Source: Mesorhizobium sp. B2-1-1
Lineage (GTDB): Bacteria > Pseudomonadota > Alphaproteobacteria > Rhizobiales > Rhizobiaceae
Direction of reading: 5' to 3'
DNA length: 64,000 nucleotides
Assembly (NCBI RefSeq): GCF_006442975.2
Contig: NZ_CP083954.1
Span: 3,169,501-3,233,500 of the forward strand
Notes under the pieces: model-generated
The model's input: only the letters and a program-made list of their open reading frames with translations
Told to the model about the DNA's origin: nothing
The model's database searches: none
Shown: positions 28,945 through 37,032 of the stretch, piece by piece
Numbering within the stretch: the stretch's first letter is position 1
Layout of the letters: each line of letters begins with the position of its first letter
Position numbers and translations under genes: made by a program

Positions 28945-31059
28945 ATGGTCGACGAGAACGAACTCAAGAGGCTGCGCGACATAGTGATCCCGGCTCCCGG
29001 CGAGAGCGCGAAGGCGCGCGCCTTCGAGGCCGCCTTGCGCGCCTATGATGAGGAAAATATTTCCGCCGTCAGCCAAGGATCGGCCGGCGGTCTTCGTCTC
29101 ACAGAGCGAGCACGAAAGCTCTGGAGCGAAATCATGCAAAAGAAACTCATTGCCACGCCGGCTATTGCCGGGCTCGTCGCCCTGCCGATTGCCGGATACG
29201 CCACTTTCCATATGCTGAGGGAACAGCCGTCCACTTTCGGCGGCGGCGAAAAGATCACCGAGACGCTGGCCGACAAGCCCGCCACGGTGAAGCCGCTGGC
29301 TAAACAGGCCACGGGCGATCAGGCGATCGACAAACCGCTCGCAACGAGCGCGCCTGAGAAAGACAAGAAGACCGACGCAGAAAGCCGCGACGAAACGGAG
29401 GCCTTGGCGGCGCCGAGCAGATCCGAATCGGCCGTTGCTGGAGGCCTGGCGCCGCAGAATGCGCAGGAACAGGTTGCGCCGGCGGAACCTGCGCCACCTG
29501 CCCCAACGGGCGAGTTCGCCCTGGATAGCACTGCCGCGCCCAGCACGTCGCGAGCCGCACGCATGTCCAAAATGATAGCACCGCAGCAGCCGGCCGTGGC
29601 GCCGGCGGACCAGATCGCACCACCGGAGGAAAATCGCGACCGCGTCCAGGATTTCAAGACCAATCTGGTGCATTCGGCACTCGAGGACCCGGTCTCGACC
29701 TTTTCGATCGATGTCGACACCGCTTCCTATTCCTTCGTGCGCCGTTCGCTGAAGGAGGGTTTCCTGCCGCAGGCCGACACGGTGCGGGTCGAGGAGATGA
29801 TCAACTACTTCCCCTATGACTGGAAGGGGCCGGATGCGGTGTCGACGCCGTTCAATTCGACCGTCAGCGTCATGCCGACGCCGTGGAACGCGCACAGCAA
29901 GCTGATGCATGTCGCCATCAAGGGTTTCGACGTCAAGCCGGCCGAGCAGCCCAAGGCCAATCTGGTGTTCCTGATCGACGTCTCGGGCTCGATGGACGAA
30001 CCGGATAAATTGCCGCTGCTCAAGTCGGCATTCCGGCTGCTGGTCAGCAAGCTGAAGGCCGACGACACCATCTCGATCGTCACCTATGCCGGCGATGCCG
30101 GCACGGTGCTGATGCCGACAAAGGTTGCCGAGAAGGACAAGATCCTCAACGCCATCGACAATTTGCAGCCGGGTGGCTCGACGGCCGGCGAGGCCGGCAT
30201 CAAGGAGGCCTACAAGTTGGCCGAGCAGTCCTTCATCAAGGACGGGGTCAACCGCGTGATGCTCGCCACCGACGGCGACTTCAATGTCGGCCAGAGCGAC
30301 GACGACGATCTCAAGCGCCTGATCGAACAAGAGCGCAAGAGCGGCGTCTTCCTGTCGGTGTTCGGTTTCGGCCGCGGCAATCTGAATGACCAGATGATGC
30401 AGACCATCGCGCAGAACGGCAACGGCACCGCCGCCTATATCGACACGCTGGCCGAGGCGGAAAAGGTGCTGGTGGAGGATGCCTCCTCGACGCTGTTCCC
30501 CATCGCCAAGGACGTGAAGATCCAGGTCGAGTTCAATCCCGCCAAGGTCTCGGAGTACAGGCTGATCGGCTATGAGACCCGCGCCTTGAACCGCGAGGAT
30601 TTCAACAATGACCGCGTCGATGCCGGCGAGATCGGTTCGGGCCATTCGGTCACCGCGATCTACGAGATCACGCCCAAGGGCAGCGGCGGCGAACAGATCG
30701 AACCGCTTCGCTATGGCCAGGCCGCGGTGAACAATGGTGGCGTCGCCAATGCGGACGAATACGCCTTCGTCAAGATACGCTACAAGCTGCCCAACGAGGA
30801 CCTCTCGAAGCTGATCACCACGCCGGTGACGTCGGCCAACGAGGTTGCGTCTTTCGACCAGGCCACCACCGACCAGCGTTTCTCCGTCGCGGTCGCGGCC
30901 TTCGGCCAGAAACTGCGCGAGGAGGATGCAACGGCGAAGTTCGGCTACGACAAGATCTTGGAGATCGCCACAGCCGCCCGGGGAGCCGACCCGTTTGGGT
31001 ACAGGTCCGAGTTCCTCTCGCTTGTGCGCCTTGCCTCGGCGCTGGGCGGCAACCGCTGA
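28945..31059 (+). CDS. membrane-anchored VWA domain protein (YfbK-like)
   Basis: A 704-residue protein. Residues about 1-65 are cytoplasmic (LKRLRDIVIPAPGESAKARAFEAAL), followed by one membrane helix (about 72-92, TPAIAGLVALPIAGYATFHML) and a Pro/Ala-rich linker. A vWF_A-type N-terminal domain comes next (EDPVSTFSIDVDTASYSFVRR), then a VWA domain with MIDAS residues in VFLIDVSGSMDEP and a C-terminal DUF3520-like region (FFNPAKVSEYRLIGYE area). The ATG at 28945 has GGGGAA eight bases upstream; the GTG at 28939 is too close to that site. The cytoplasmic N-terminus next to an ECF sigma gene suggests an anti-sigma function fused to a periplasmic sensor. That is an inference. Confidence 0.85.
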   Translation: MVDENELKRLRDIVIPAPGESAKARAFEAALRAYDEENISAVSQGSAGGLRLTERARKLWSEIMQKKLIATPAIAGLVALPIAGYATFHMLREQPSTFGGGEKITETLADKPATVKPLAKQATGDQAIDKPLATSAPEKDKKTDAESRDETEALAAPSRSESAVAGGLAPQNAQEQVAPAEPAPPAPTGEFALDSTAAPSTSRAARMSKMIAPQQPAVAPADQIAPPEENRDRVQDFKTNLVHSALEDPVSTFSIDVDTASYSFVRRSLKEGFLPQADTVRVEEMINYFPYDWKGPDAVSTPFNSTVSVMPTPWNAHSKLMHVAIKGFDVKPAEQPKANLVFLIDVSGSMDEPDKLPLLKSAFRLLVSKLKADDTISIVTYAGDAGTVLMPTKVAEKDKILNAIDNLQPGGSTAGEAGIKEAYKLAEQSFIKDGVNRVMLATDGDFNVGQSDDDDLKRLIEQERKSGVFLSVFGFGRGNLNDQMMQTIAQNGNGTAAYIDTLAEAEKVLVEDASSTLFPIAKDVKIQVEFNPAKVSEYRLIGYETRALNREDFNNDRVDAGEIGSGHSVTAIYEITPKGSGGEQIEPLRYGQAAVNNGGVANADEYAFVKIRYKLPNEDLSKLITTPVTSANEVASFDQATTDQRFSVAVAAFGQKLREEDATAKFGYDKILEIATAARGADPFGYRSEFLSLVRLASALGGNR

Positions 31060-31131
31060 TGTTGATGACGGTCGGTTTCTTCCAGATGGGGTCGTTCTGA
31101 TGGGAAAACCGGCCATGGGCGGGTGAGGCGA

Positions 31132-31168
31132 GGCCGGCGAGGGGGCATTCCCTGCCGGCCCGTTTTTT
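31132..31168 (+). terminator. intrinsic terminator after the VWA gene
   Basis: GCCGGC (31133-31138) pairs with GCCGGC (31154-31159), extended by AGG/CCT after a one-base bulge, and is followed by six T's (31163-31168). It is 73 bp after the stop at 31059 and closes the sigma factor/VWA unit. Confidence 0.75.
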
Positions 31169-31267
31169 GCGGAATTTGCGATTGTTAAATTGCGCGGCAT
31201 TTCCGGTACCGGATCGCAATTTCCTCTTGTTACGCCGGATAGGTGTGTGGGGCTGAGGGAGCCGGAA

Positions 31268-31531
31268 TTGCAGATCAGGACTACCGCCAACTCGACACCG
31301 CCGGCACGGGACGCTTCGGCGGCCGCCCAATCAGCCGAATCCAGGCGCATCGGCGACGATGTCGCGCAGGCGCGCCACACCGCCATGTCGGCTCTGACCA
31401 ACGACCGTTTCCGCATTATGCTGGAGCAGATCACCGATCCGGTTTCATCCGGAGCGCTGATGACGATGCGCGGCGACAATGTCGTCGATCTCAAATCGGC
31501 GCAGTCGAGCTACGCCGACAACAGCGAATAA
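31268..31531 (+). CDS. hypothetical protein (about 87 aa)
   Basis: An open frame whose G/C-ending codons match real genes of the window. I chose the TTG at 31268 because GAGGGAG lies seven bases upstream; an alternative GTG at 31247 and a TTG at 31190 lack a ribosome site. The product begins QIRTTANSTPPARDASAAAQ and ends DVVDLKSAQSSYADNSE; it is polar, without membrane or signal segments. MSALTNDRFRIMLEQ is the only hydrophobic part. No family is recognised. It lies between the VWA terminator and bmt on the opposite strand. Confidence 0.5.
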   Translation: MQIRTTANSTPPARDASAAAQSAESRRIGDDVAQARHTAMSALTNDRFRIMLEQITDPVSSGALMTMRGDNVVDLKSAQSSYADNSE

Positions 31532-31547
31532 TTAGAAAGCGGTGGCT

Positions 31548-32570
31548 TCAGGCCCGGCTGCGACGACGCTCGCGGCGGGCCTCGCTGGTCTCGGCGCTGT
31601 TCGCCGTGGCCACCTTGTTGCGCATCGGACCGATGCGCTCGACAATCGTCTCGACGGTCGGACGATCCGCCTTGGTGTGGGCGTCGAGCGCCTTGCGCAT
31701 GGCGGCCAGGTGCTGGAACGAGGTGCCGCAGCAGCCGCCGATGATTTTCGCGCCCCCGTCGACGGCAAGGCGCACATAGTCGGCCATCAATTCGGGCGTG
31801 CCGGAATAATGGATCTCGGTGCCGCGGAATTCGGGAATGCCGCAATTGCCCTTGACGATCACGGTTGCCTCCGGTTTCGCCTGCGTCATGTCGAGCAGCG
31901 AGGCGAGGATGTCGGAAGCGCCGACGCCGCAATTGGCGCCGACGCCGAGCGGTGCTTGCGACAAGCCGTCGGCGACGCCGTGTATGTCCTTCGGCAGCAG
32001 GCCCATCATGGTGCGGCCGGCTGTGTCGAAAGACCCGGTATAGGTATAGGGCAGGCCGACGCGGATCGCCGCTTGGGCGGCGGCACGGATCTCGTCGGGC
32101 GCCGACATGGTCTCGATCCAGGCGACTTCGGCGCCGCCCTCCTTGAGGCCTTCGATCTGCTCGGCGAAGGCGTCTACCGCCTCGTCATAGGTCATGGCGC
32201 CAAGCGGCACCAGCAACTCACCGGTAGGGCCAACGGAGCCGGCAACGATCACCTTGCGGCCGGCCTTGTCGGCAACCGCGCGGGCGATCTCGGCGGCGCG
32301 CTTGTTCAGGGCGTGCACGCGGTCCTGCGCATGATGCAGCTTCAGCCGGTGACGGGTGCCGCCGAAGGAGTTGGTCAGGATGATGTCGGCGCCGGCGTCG
32401 ACGAAATTCTGGTGCAGGCTGGTGATGGTGTCGGGCTTGGTCTCGTTCAGCAGCTCCGGCGCCTCGCCAGCCTCCAAACCCATTGCGAACAAATTGGTGC
32501 CGGTGGCGCCGTCAGCCAAAAGCACGCCTTTTTGCGCCAGCAGCGCGTCGATCGGGTTGGTCGTCGTCAT
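31548..32570 (-). CDS. bmt: betaine:homocysteine S-methyltransferase
   Basis: A 340-residue zinc-dependent methyltransferase of the BHMT/MetH-N (S-methyl_trans) family. Zinc ligands are visible as C214 in GANCGVGASD and C280/C281 in IIGGCCGTS, and the homocysteine-binding start as VLLADGATGTNLF. Rhizobial Bmt methylates homocysteine with glycine betaine, giving methionine and dimethylglycine. I prefer ATG 32570; GTG 32585 (five codons earlier) is an alternative, and neither has a strong ribosome site. The palindrome at 32603-32626 lies 17 bp upstream of the GTG at 32585 (32 bp upstream of the ATG at 32570) and matches the one before the MtrH-like gene. The product dimethylglycine is the substrate type of the FAD/GcvT enzymes at 1811 and 37033. 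Confidence 0.88.
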   Translation of the reverse strand: MTTTNPIDALLAQKGVLLADGATGTNLFAMGLEAGEAPELLNETKPDTITSLHQNFVDAGADIILTNSFGGTRHRLKLHHAQDRVHALNKRAAEIARAVADKAGRKVIVAGSVGPTGELLVPLGAMTYDEAVDAFAEQIEGLKEGGAEVAWIETMSAPDEIRAAAQAAIRVGLPYTYTGSFDTAGRTMMGLLPKDIHGVADGLSQAPLGVGANCGVGASDILASLLDMTQAKPEATVIVKGNCGIPEFRGTEIHYSGTPELMADYVRLAVDGGAKIIGGCCGTSFQHLAAMRKALDAHTKADRPTVETIVERIGPMRNKVATANSAETSEARRERRRSRA

Positions 32571-32602
32571 CGGATTGGCTTTCACATTCTGAATTCGAAT
32601 AA

Positions 32603-32626
32603 GGATATAAAGAAGTCTTTATGTCC
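32603..32626. promoter_or_regulatory. palindrome upstream of bmt, same as before the MtrH-like gene
   Basis: GGATATAAAGA, a 2-bp centre AG, then TCTTTATGTCC: 11-bp arms with one mismatch. It lies 17 bp upstream of the GTG at 32585, or 32 bp upstream of the ATG at 32570 chosen as the start of bmt. The core ATAAAGA/TCTTTAT and two-base centre are shared with 17517-17538. I found no third copy in the window. Confidence 0.7.
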
Positions 32627-32686
32627 AGTCAATAAAATAGCGACGGCGGAGTCGCAGTTGAAGGGCGCGGTTACGGGTGCCCACTG

Positions 32687-33544
32687 TCATGCGGAACCTG
32701 ATGGGAACGACATGCCGGCCAGATTGCGCGCGAAGCTTGCTGCCTCATGCGGGTTGACGTCGGCGGCCCGGATCAGATTGTCGAAATGCCGGGTCAATGC
32801 CTGGACCGGCTGGGTGGCATTCAGCACGACATACATGTCGCCGACATAGATGGCGGCGCGGTAGGGTCCGAAAATGGTGAGCGGGATCGAATAGCGCATG
32901 CGGCCGTCGTAGAGAAACAGGCGGAAAGTCGGATAGAGGTCATCAAGCAGCGTCGCCATATGGGCGAGTTGCTGCCGACGATCGGCCTCCGGAAAGCGAT
33001 CCCAGACGCCTAGGCCGCGTGCAAAAATCTCCAGCGTGTGACGCGGCATGCAGACTTCCATGTCGGTCTCTGGGCGCCGGTTGTATTCGATGCGGTATTG
33101 GGTCTCGCTGGCCTGTGCGAGCCTGCTCCTGTTGGTGATGTTTGCCTCATAGTCGACCAGCGCGTGCGTCCGCAGAAGATCGGGGATGCCGGCCGGCACA
33201 TAGCGGATCTTGGTGCCCGCGGCCTCGGCGAACCATCTGGCCAGAAGCGTGCGGTCAAAACCGTCGGGGGCTTCCTCGATCTCCAGGCTTTCGCGGATTT
33301 CACCGGTGACGCCCTCGTCCTGGCTGAGGCCGAGCAGCCAATCCAGCGACACCTTGAACTCGGCCGCGATATTGAGCAGCGTTTCGGCCCGCGGCAATCG
33401 CGTCGACGCGCCGGACATCAGCTGTGACAGCGCCGACCGATCGATGCCGACGGCGGTGGCGAAGGCGGACTGGTTGAGGTCGGACCGTGTCAGGAGCAAC
33501 TTGAGACGCTCCCGAAAGATTGCTGACAGATCTCGTTTGTCCAT
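32687..33544 (-). CDS. XRE-family helix-turn-helix transcriptional regulator
   Basis: A 285-residue regulator. The N-terminal Cro/CI helix-turn-helix (about residues 5-65) includes FRERLKLLLTRSDLNQSAFATAVGIDRSALSQLMSGASTRLPRAETLLNIA. The rest (to VYLDDLYPTFRLFLYDGRMRYSIPLTIFGPYRA) is a sensor-like domain without a recognised ligand fold. The ATG at 33544 follows GGAG by nine bases; the frame opens much earlier, at 33646, without a ribosome site. It is divergent from the desaturase gene at 33774, with 229 bp in between, and may control it. Confidence 0.8.
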   Translation of the reverse strand: MDKRDLSAIFRERLKLLLTRSDLNQSAFATAVGIDRSALSQLMSGASTRLPRAETLLNIAAEFKVSLDWLLGLSQDEGVTGEIRESLEIEEAPDGFDRTLLARWFAEAAGTKIRYVPAGIPDLLRTHALVDYEANITNRSRLAQASETQYRIEYNRRPETDMEVCMPRHTLEIFARGLGVWDRFPEADRRQQLAHMATLLDDLYPTFRLFLYDGRMRYSIPLTIFGPYRAAIYVGDMYVVLNATQPVQALTRHFDNLIRAADVNPHEAASFARNLAGMSFPSGSA

Positions 33545-33773
33545 CTTCCAAGTCTCCGAATCATGAGGAAAAATTTTCGCCGAGACGTCCTGACGAGGCG
33601 CTCCAGGCGTAAATGAATCCCTGGGTCTGTTTACAATCTGTAACATGTGCGGTTGAAAATGCGCAATCGCAACATTTTGTACACTTTGTCTCGTTGAGTG
33701 GAATCGTTTCTCCTGACACTATGCTGTCAGGAGCCGCTGGGGTTCCGGCGACTGAGGGGCAGTGGTCGATAGC

Positions 33774-34781
33774 ATGACTGGCAAGAGCATAAGGCGACGC
33801 AATACACCGGCCATCGAGTGGCCAACCGCAGCCCTCGCTTTCTTCTGTTACGGAGCATGGCTTGCCACCGGTCTACTGCTCTGGCCGTCCTATCCGATCT
33901 TCGCGCTCGCTCTCCTCGGTTTCATCCTGGCACTTCAGTCGTCGATCATGCACGAAGTGCTGCACGGCCATCCGACGCGCAATGCCCTGATCAACGAGGC
34001 TTTCGTCTTCCTGCCGATCGGTGTGGTCTGGCCGTTCCGCCGCTTCAAGACGCTTCATCTGCGCCACCATGCCGACGAGCGCCTGACCGATCCGCTCGAC
34101 GATCCGGAAAGCTACTACCAGGCGCTTTGGCAGCATGACGACCTGCCGCGAGCAATGAAATTCCTGCTCAGGATCAACAACACCATGGCCGGCCGGTTCT
34201 TTCTCGGTCCCTGGCTGTCCTGCATCGGCTTCTTCATCGACGACGCCAAGCACATAATGGCCGGCGACAAGGCCATCCGCAAAGCCTGGCTGCTGCATGC
34301 GATCGGCCTCGCCGTCGTGGCGCCGATCGTGCAGTTCGGCTTTGGCATTCCGCTTTGGCTCTATATTCTCCCGGTGTGGCTCGGCCAGTCGCTGATCGCG
34401 ATCCGCACCTTTGCCGAGCATCAATGGTCCGAGCATCCCGAAGGCCGCACGGTGATCATCGAGCGCTCGCCGCTGTCGTTCCTGTTCCTCAACAACAATT
34501 TGCACTTCGTCCACCACAAGACCCCGACGGTGGCCTGGTACAGACTGCCTCAGCTGTTTCGCGAGCGTCGCGAGGAATGGCTGCGGATGAACAATGGCTA
34601 TGCCTATCCCAACTATTTCGCGCTGATCAGGTCCTATGCTTTCAAGGCCAAGGAGCCGATCGTGCATCCGGTGTTGCGGCGCCAGCCGGAGCCGGGCAGG
34701 GCGTTCAAGCCGCGCGTCAGGGCGCGCAGCATCAGCGGGCTCGGCACCGCGCCAGTCCCGGCCGAGCCGCCCAAGGAATGA
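33774..34781 (+). CDS. membrane fatty acid desaturase/hydroxylase family protein
   Basis: A 335-residue membrane diiron protein with the three histidine boxes of the family: HEVLHGHP (HX3-4H type), LHLRHHADE (HxxHH) and LHFVHHK (HxxHH), separated by hydrophobic helices as in acyl desaturases and beta-carotene hydroxylases. GAGGGG at 33754 suits either a GTG at 33762 (short spacing) or the ATG at 33774; I use the ATG. The substrate (acyl chain or a methylated compound, as in the rhizopine MocD type) is not readable. It is divergent from the XRE regulator and followed after 91 bp by the PhnD-like gene. Confidence 0.8.
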   Translation: MTGKSIRRRNTPAIEWPTAALAFFCYGAWLATGLLLWPSYPIFALALLGFILALQSSIMHEVLHGHPTRNALINEAFVFLPIGVVWPFRRFKTLHLRHHADERLTDPLDDPESYYQALWQHDDLPRAMKFLLRINNTMAGRFFLGPWLSCIGFFIDDAKHIMAGDKAIRKAWLLHAIGLAVVAPIVQFGFGIPLWLYILPVWLGQSLIAIRTFAEHQWSEHPEGRTVIIERSPLSFLFLNNNLHFVHHKTPTVAWYRLPQLFRERREEWLRMNNGYAYPNYFALIRSYAFKAKEPIVHPVLRRQPEPGRAFKPRVRARSISGLGTAPVPAEPPKE

Positions 34782-34872
34782 AGCCCGCGACACGACGGAC
34801 GGTGTCGGCTATCTCAAATCCGACGCCGCGTTTTTGTGAACCTCTCTCCAGATTTAATGGTCAGATCCCGGC

Positions 34873-35703
34873 ATGAGCGAATTCGTTGCAGCGCTGCCGA
34901 TGTATGACTGGCCGGAAGTGCGTCGCGAGGTCGACGACCAATGGGCACTGCTGCGCGATGCCTTCCGTCAAGGGGGGATAATCGATGCGCCGGAGACCGT
35001 CATTCGCCGCAACGGCGATCTGCCGCCGGTGCCGGGTGGCATTCATAGTGGCACCGGCGTTCTGATCGCGCCCGACCCCGCGACATTGCCGCCGGACGCG
35101 CTCGATTTTCACCAGCTCTGGCTGCATCCCGCACTGCTGTTCGCGCAGACTTGCTGGGGGCCAATGGAGCTTGGCCTGGCCAGCCATGTGCAGGTTGTCG
35201 GCCAGCCGAGCTATGACGTCTACGAAGGCGGCCAGGGCGAGCTTTATTCGAGCGCGCTGGTGATGCGGGCGGACGGCAAGGCGTCGGTGCCTGCGCCTGG
35301 CAATGGCAGGCCCGTCATCCCGCTCGATCTGATCCGGGGCAAGCGCTTCACCTTCAACAGCCTCGATTCCATGTCCGGTATCATCGCGCCGACGCGCGAC
35401 CTGGAGGCGTTGGGCGAAAGCCTTGATGTGTTTTCCTCGCGCAGCGAAAGCGGCGGACATCGCGCTTCGATCGTCGCCGTGGCCGAGGGCAGGGCCGATG
35501 TCGCGGCGATCGACTGCGAGAGCTGGGCGCTGGCGCAGCGCTTCGAGCCGGCGGCCAGCCAGGTGAAGGTCGTCGGCTGGACGGGCCTGCGCAAGGGCCT
35601 GCCCTTCATCACCGCGAAAGCGACGCCGGAAAAAACGGTTGCCGCGATGCGCGAGGCCCTTGCCGGCTTAGCCGAGCAGCCTCGCATCCAGCGGATAGGT
35701 TGA
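34873..35703 (+). CDS. PhnD/SsuA-like periplasmic-binding-protein-fold protein without signal peptide
   Basis: The 276-residue protein has the type II periplasmic-binding-protein layout of the PhnD-like family: MYDWPEVRREVDDQWALLRDAF at the start, LWLHPALLFAQTCWGPMELG, and FTFNSLDSMSGIIAPTRDL in the second lobe. No signal peptide or lipobox is present and no ABC transporter genes adjoin, so it is probably cytoplasmic or uses another route. The last 36 bp overlap the convergent DddP-like gene. Similar lone PhnD-like genes occur near N-methyl-compound genes in rhizobia; a ligand-sensing role is conceivable but unproven. Confidence 0.7.
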   Translation: MSEFVAALPMYDWPEVRREVDDQWALLRDAFRQGGIIDAPETVIRRNGDLPPVPGGIHSGTGVLIAPDPATLPPDALDFHQLWLHPALLFAQTCWGPMELGLASHVQVVGQPSYDVYEGGQGELYSSALVMRADGKASVPAPGNGRPVIPLDLIRGKRFTFNSLDSMSGIIAPTRDLEALGESLDVFSSRSESGGHRASIVAVAEGRADVAAIDCESWALAQRFEPAASQVKVVGWTGLRKGLPFITAKATPEKTVAAMREALAGLAEQPRIQRIG

Positions 35704-37023
35704 AAGCTTTTCGTTGCCGGTGCCGGTGACCAGGATCTGTTCCTCGATCTTGACACCCTCGCGCCCGCCGAGCCTGCCGATATAGCTCTCCACGCACAGC
35801 ACCATGCCTGGCTCGATCACGCCGTCGGGCGTATCCGATGTCCAGTCGTCGGCATGCGGCAAGGTCGGGTATTCGTCCGCCAGCCCGACGCCATGGTAGA
35901 GCACACCATAGCGGATCGGGAAACAGTCGCCGGGCGGCACCGCCGAGCGGTCGACAAGGTCGCGGAAGGAGGTGCCCGGCTGTATCAATTCGGTATTGTG
36001 CGCGATCTGGTCGGCGGCGATGCGGAAAAGATCGCGTTGTTCGTCGGTTGGCTTCACATCCCCGCACAGCCAAGTGCGCGACAGGTCGGCGCAGAAGCCG
36101 TAGGGGCCGATCAGGTCGGTGTCGAAGGCGACGAGATCGCCCGCCTCGATGAGGCGCGAGGAGCATTCCTGGAACCAGGGATTGGTGCGCGGGCCGGATG
36201 CCAACAGCCGCGTCTCGATCCATTCGCCGCCGCGGGCAATGTTGCCGCGGTGCAGTTCGGCCCATAATTCATTCTCAGAGGTGCCGGGCTTCAGCGCCTG
36301 TTCCATCTCGCCCATTGCCGCCTCGCAGGCGACGATGGCGCGGCGCATGGCAAGGATCTCGTCCGGGGATTTGACCAGCCGCGCATTCTCCATCACCGCT
36401 TCGCCATTGCCGATGGAAATGCCGAGGCGCGCAAGTTCCTCGACGCCTTCCGGGTTGATGTGGTCGACCGCGATGCGGCTGTTGCCGCCGCCATGTTCCC
36501 GCACCAGATCGGCGATCCCGGCCGCCCAGCGGCGGACCTTCTGCTCGGTGAGTTCGCCGCTGTAGAGATACATCCACGAGACGGCGGGGCGAACCTCGTC
36601 GACGACGCCGGAATGGTCCGACAGATGTTCGCAGGAGAAATAGTCGAACAGCACCACCGGCCCTTCGGTGGCGACGAAACAATGACGTGTCGGGTTGTGC
36701 GCCACCCAAAGCTGCATGTTCGTGGAATCGGCCGCATAGCGGATGTTGACGGGATCGTAGAGCAGCGCGCCGGCGTAGCCCCGGCGCCTCAGCTCCGTGC
36801 GGATGCGCTCCAGCCGATATTTGCGCATTTTGGCCAGGTCGGGGGCGGCAATGCCTGCCGCCGCCCATTCCGCTTCGGCTGTCGCGCCGTAGCCCAGCAC
36901 ATGCTGGTTGAGATCAGCCGCCTTCCGGCGGGAGGCCTCGCGCAGCGCCTCGATCGAGCCCGGCACAAACGGCATGATCTTGCGGTGGCGGCCGAAGCTC
37001 CCCTTTGGCGCCGCGCTGTCCAT
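35668..37023 (-). CDS. M24-fold metallohydrolase, DddP-like (possible DMSP lyase)
   Basis: A 451-residue pita-bread-fold protein. The five M24 metal ligands are D301/D303 region, D313, H377, E412 and E427. Beyond the fold it shares, from my memory of DddP DMSP lyases, the stretches STNMQLWVAHNP, RGGEWIETRLLASG and TNPWFQEC. It also keeps a Tyr five residues before the metal His (Y372) and an Asp six after it (D383), the residues reported as catalytic in DddP. An aminopeptidase P-type role is the alternative. The gene follows the second FAD/GcvT gene after 9 bp, in the operon mttB2, DUF559, FAD/GcvT, M24. It may cleave DMSP or another onium compound. Confidence 0.75.
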   Translation of the reverse strand: MDSAAPKGSFGRHRKIMPFVPGSIEALREASRRKAADLNQHVLGYGATAEAEWAAAGIAAPDLAKMRKYRLERIRTELRRRGYAGALLYDPVNIRYAADSTNMQLWVAHNPTRHCFVATEGPVVLFDYFSCEHLSDHSGVVDEVRPAVSWMYLYSGELTEQKVRRWAAGIADLVREHGGGNSRIAVDHINPEGVEELARLGISIGNGEAVMENARLVKSPDEILAMRRAIVACEAAMGEMEQALKPGTSENELWAELHRGNIARGGEWIETRLLASGPRTNPWFQECSSRLIEAGDLVAFDTDLIGPYGFCADLSRTWLCGDVKPTDEQRDLFRIAADQIAHNTELIQPGTSFRDLVDRSAVPPGDCFPIRYGVLYHGVGLADEYPTLPHADDWTSDTPDGVIEPGMVLCVESYIGRLGGREGVKIEEQILVTGTGNEKLSTYPLDARLLG

Positions 37024-37032
37024 GGCGAAACC

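Noticed and set aside
28813..31494. Long minus-strand frame opposite the sigma factor and VWA genes
   Set aside because: Antisense shadow of well-supported plus-strand genes; no recognised domain or start signal.
32640..32655. GCGAC/GTCGC inverted pair upstream of bmt
   Set aside because: No partner at 21 bp in either direction; the stronger feature there is the 32603-32626 palindrome.
35668..37023. Creatinase identity for the M24 protein (it lies next to a sarcosine-type dehydrogenase)
   Set aside because: All five metal ligands are kept, whereas creatinase has lost them, and the DddP-type motifs fit better.
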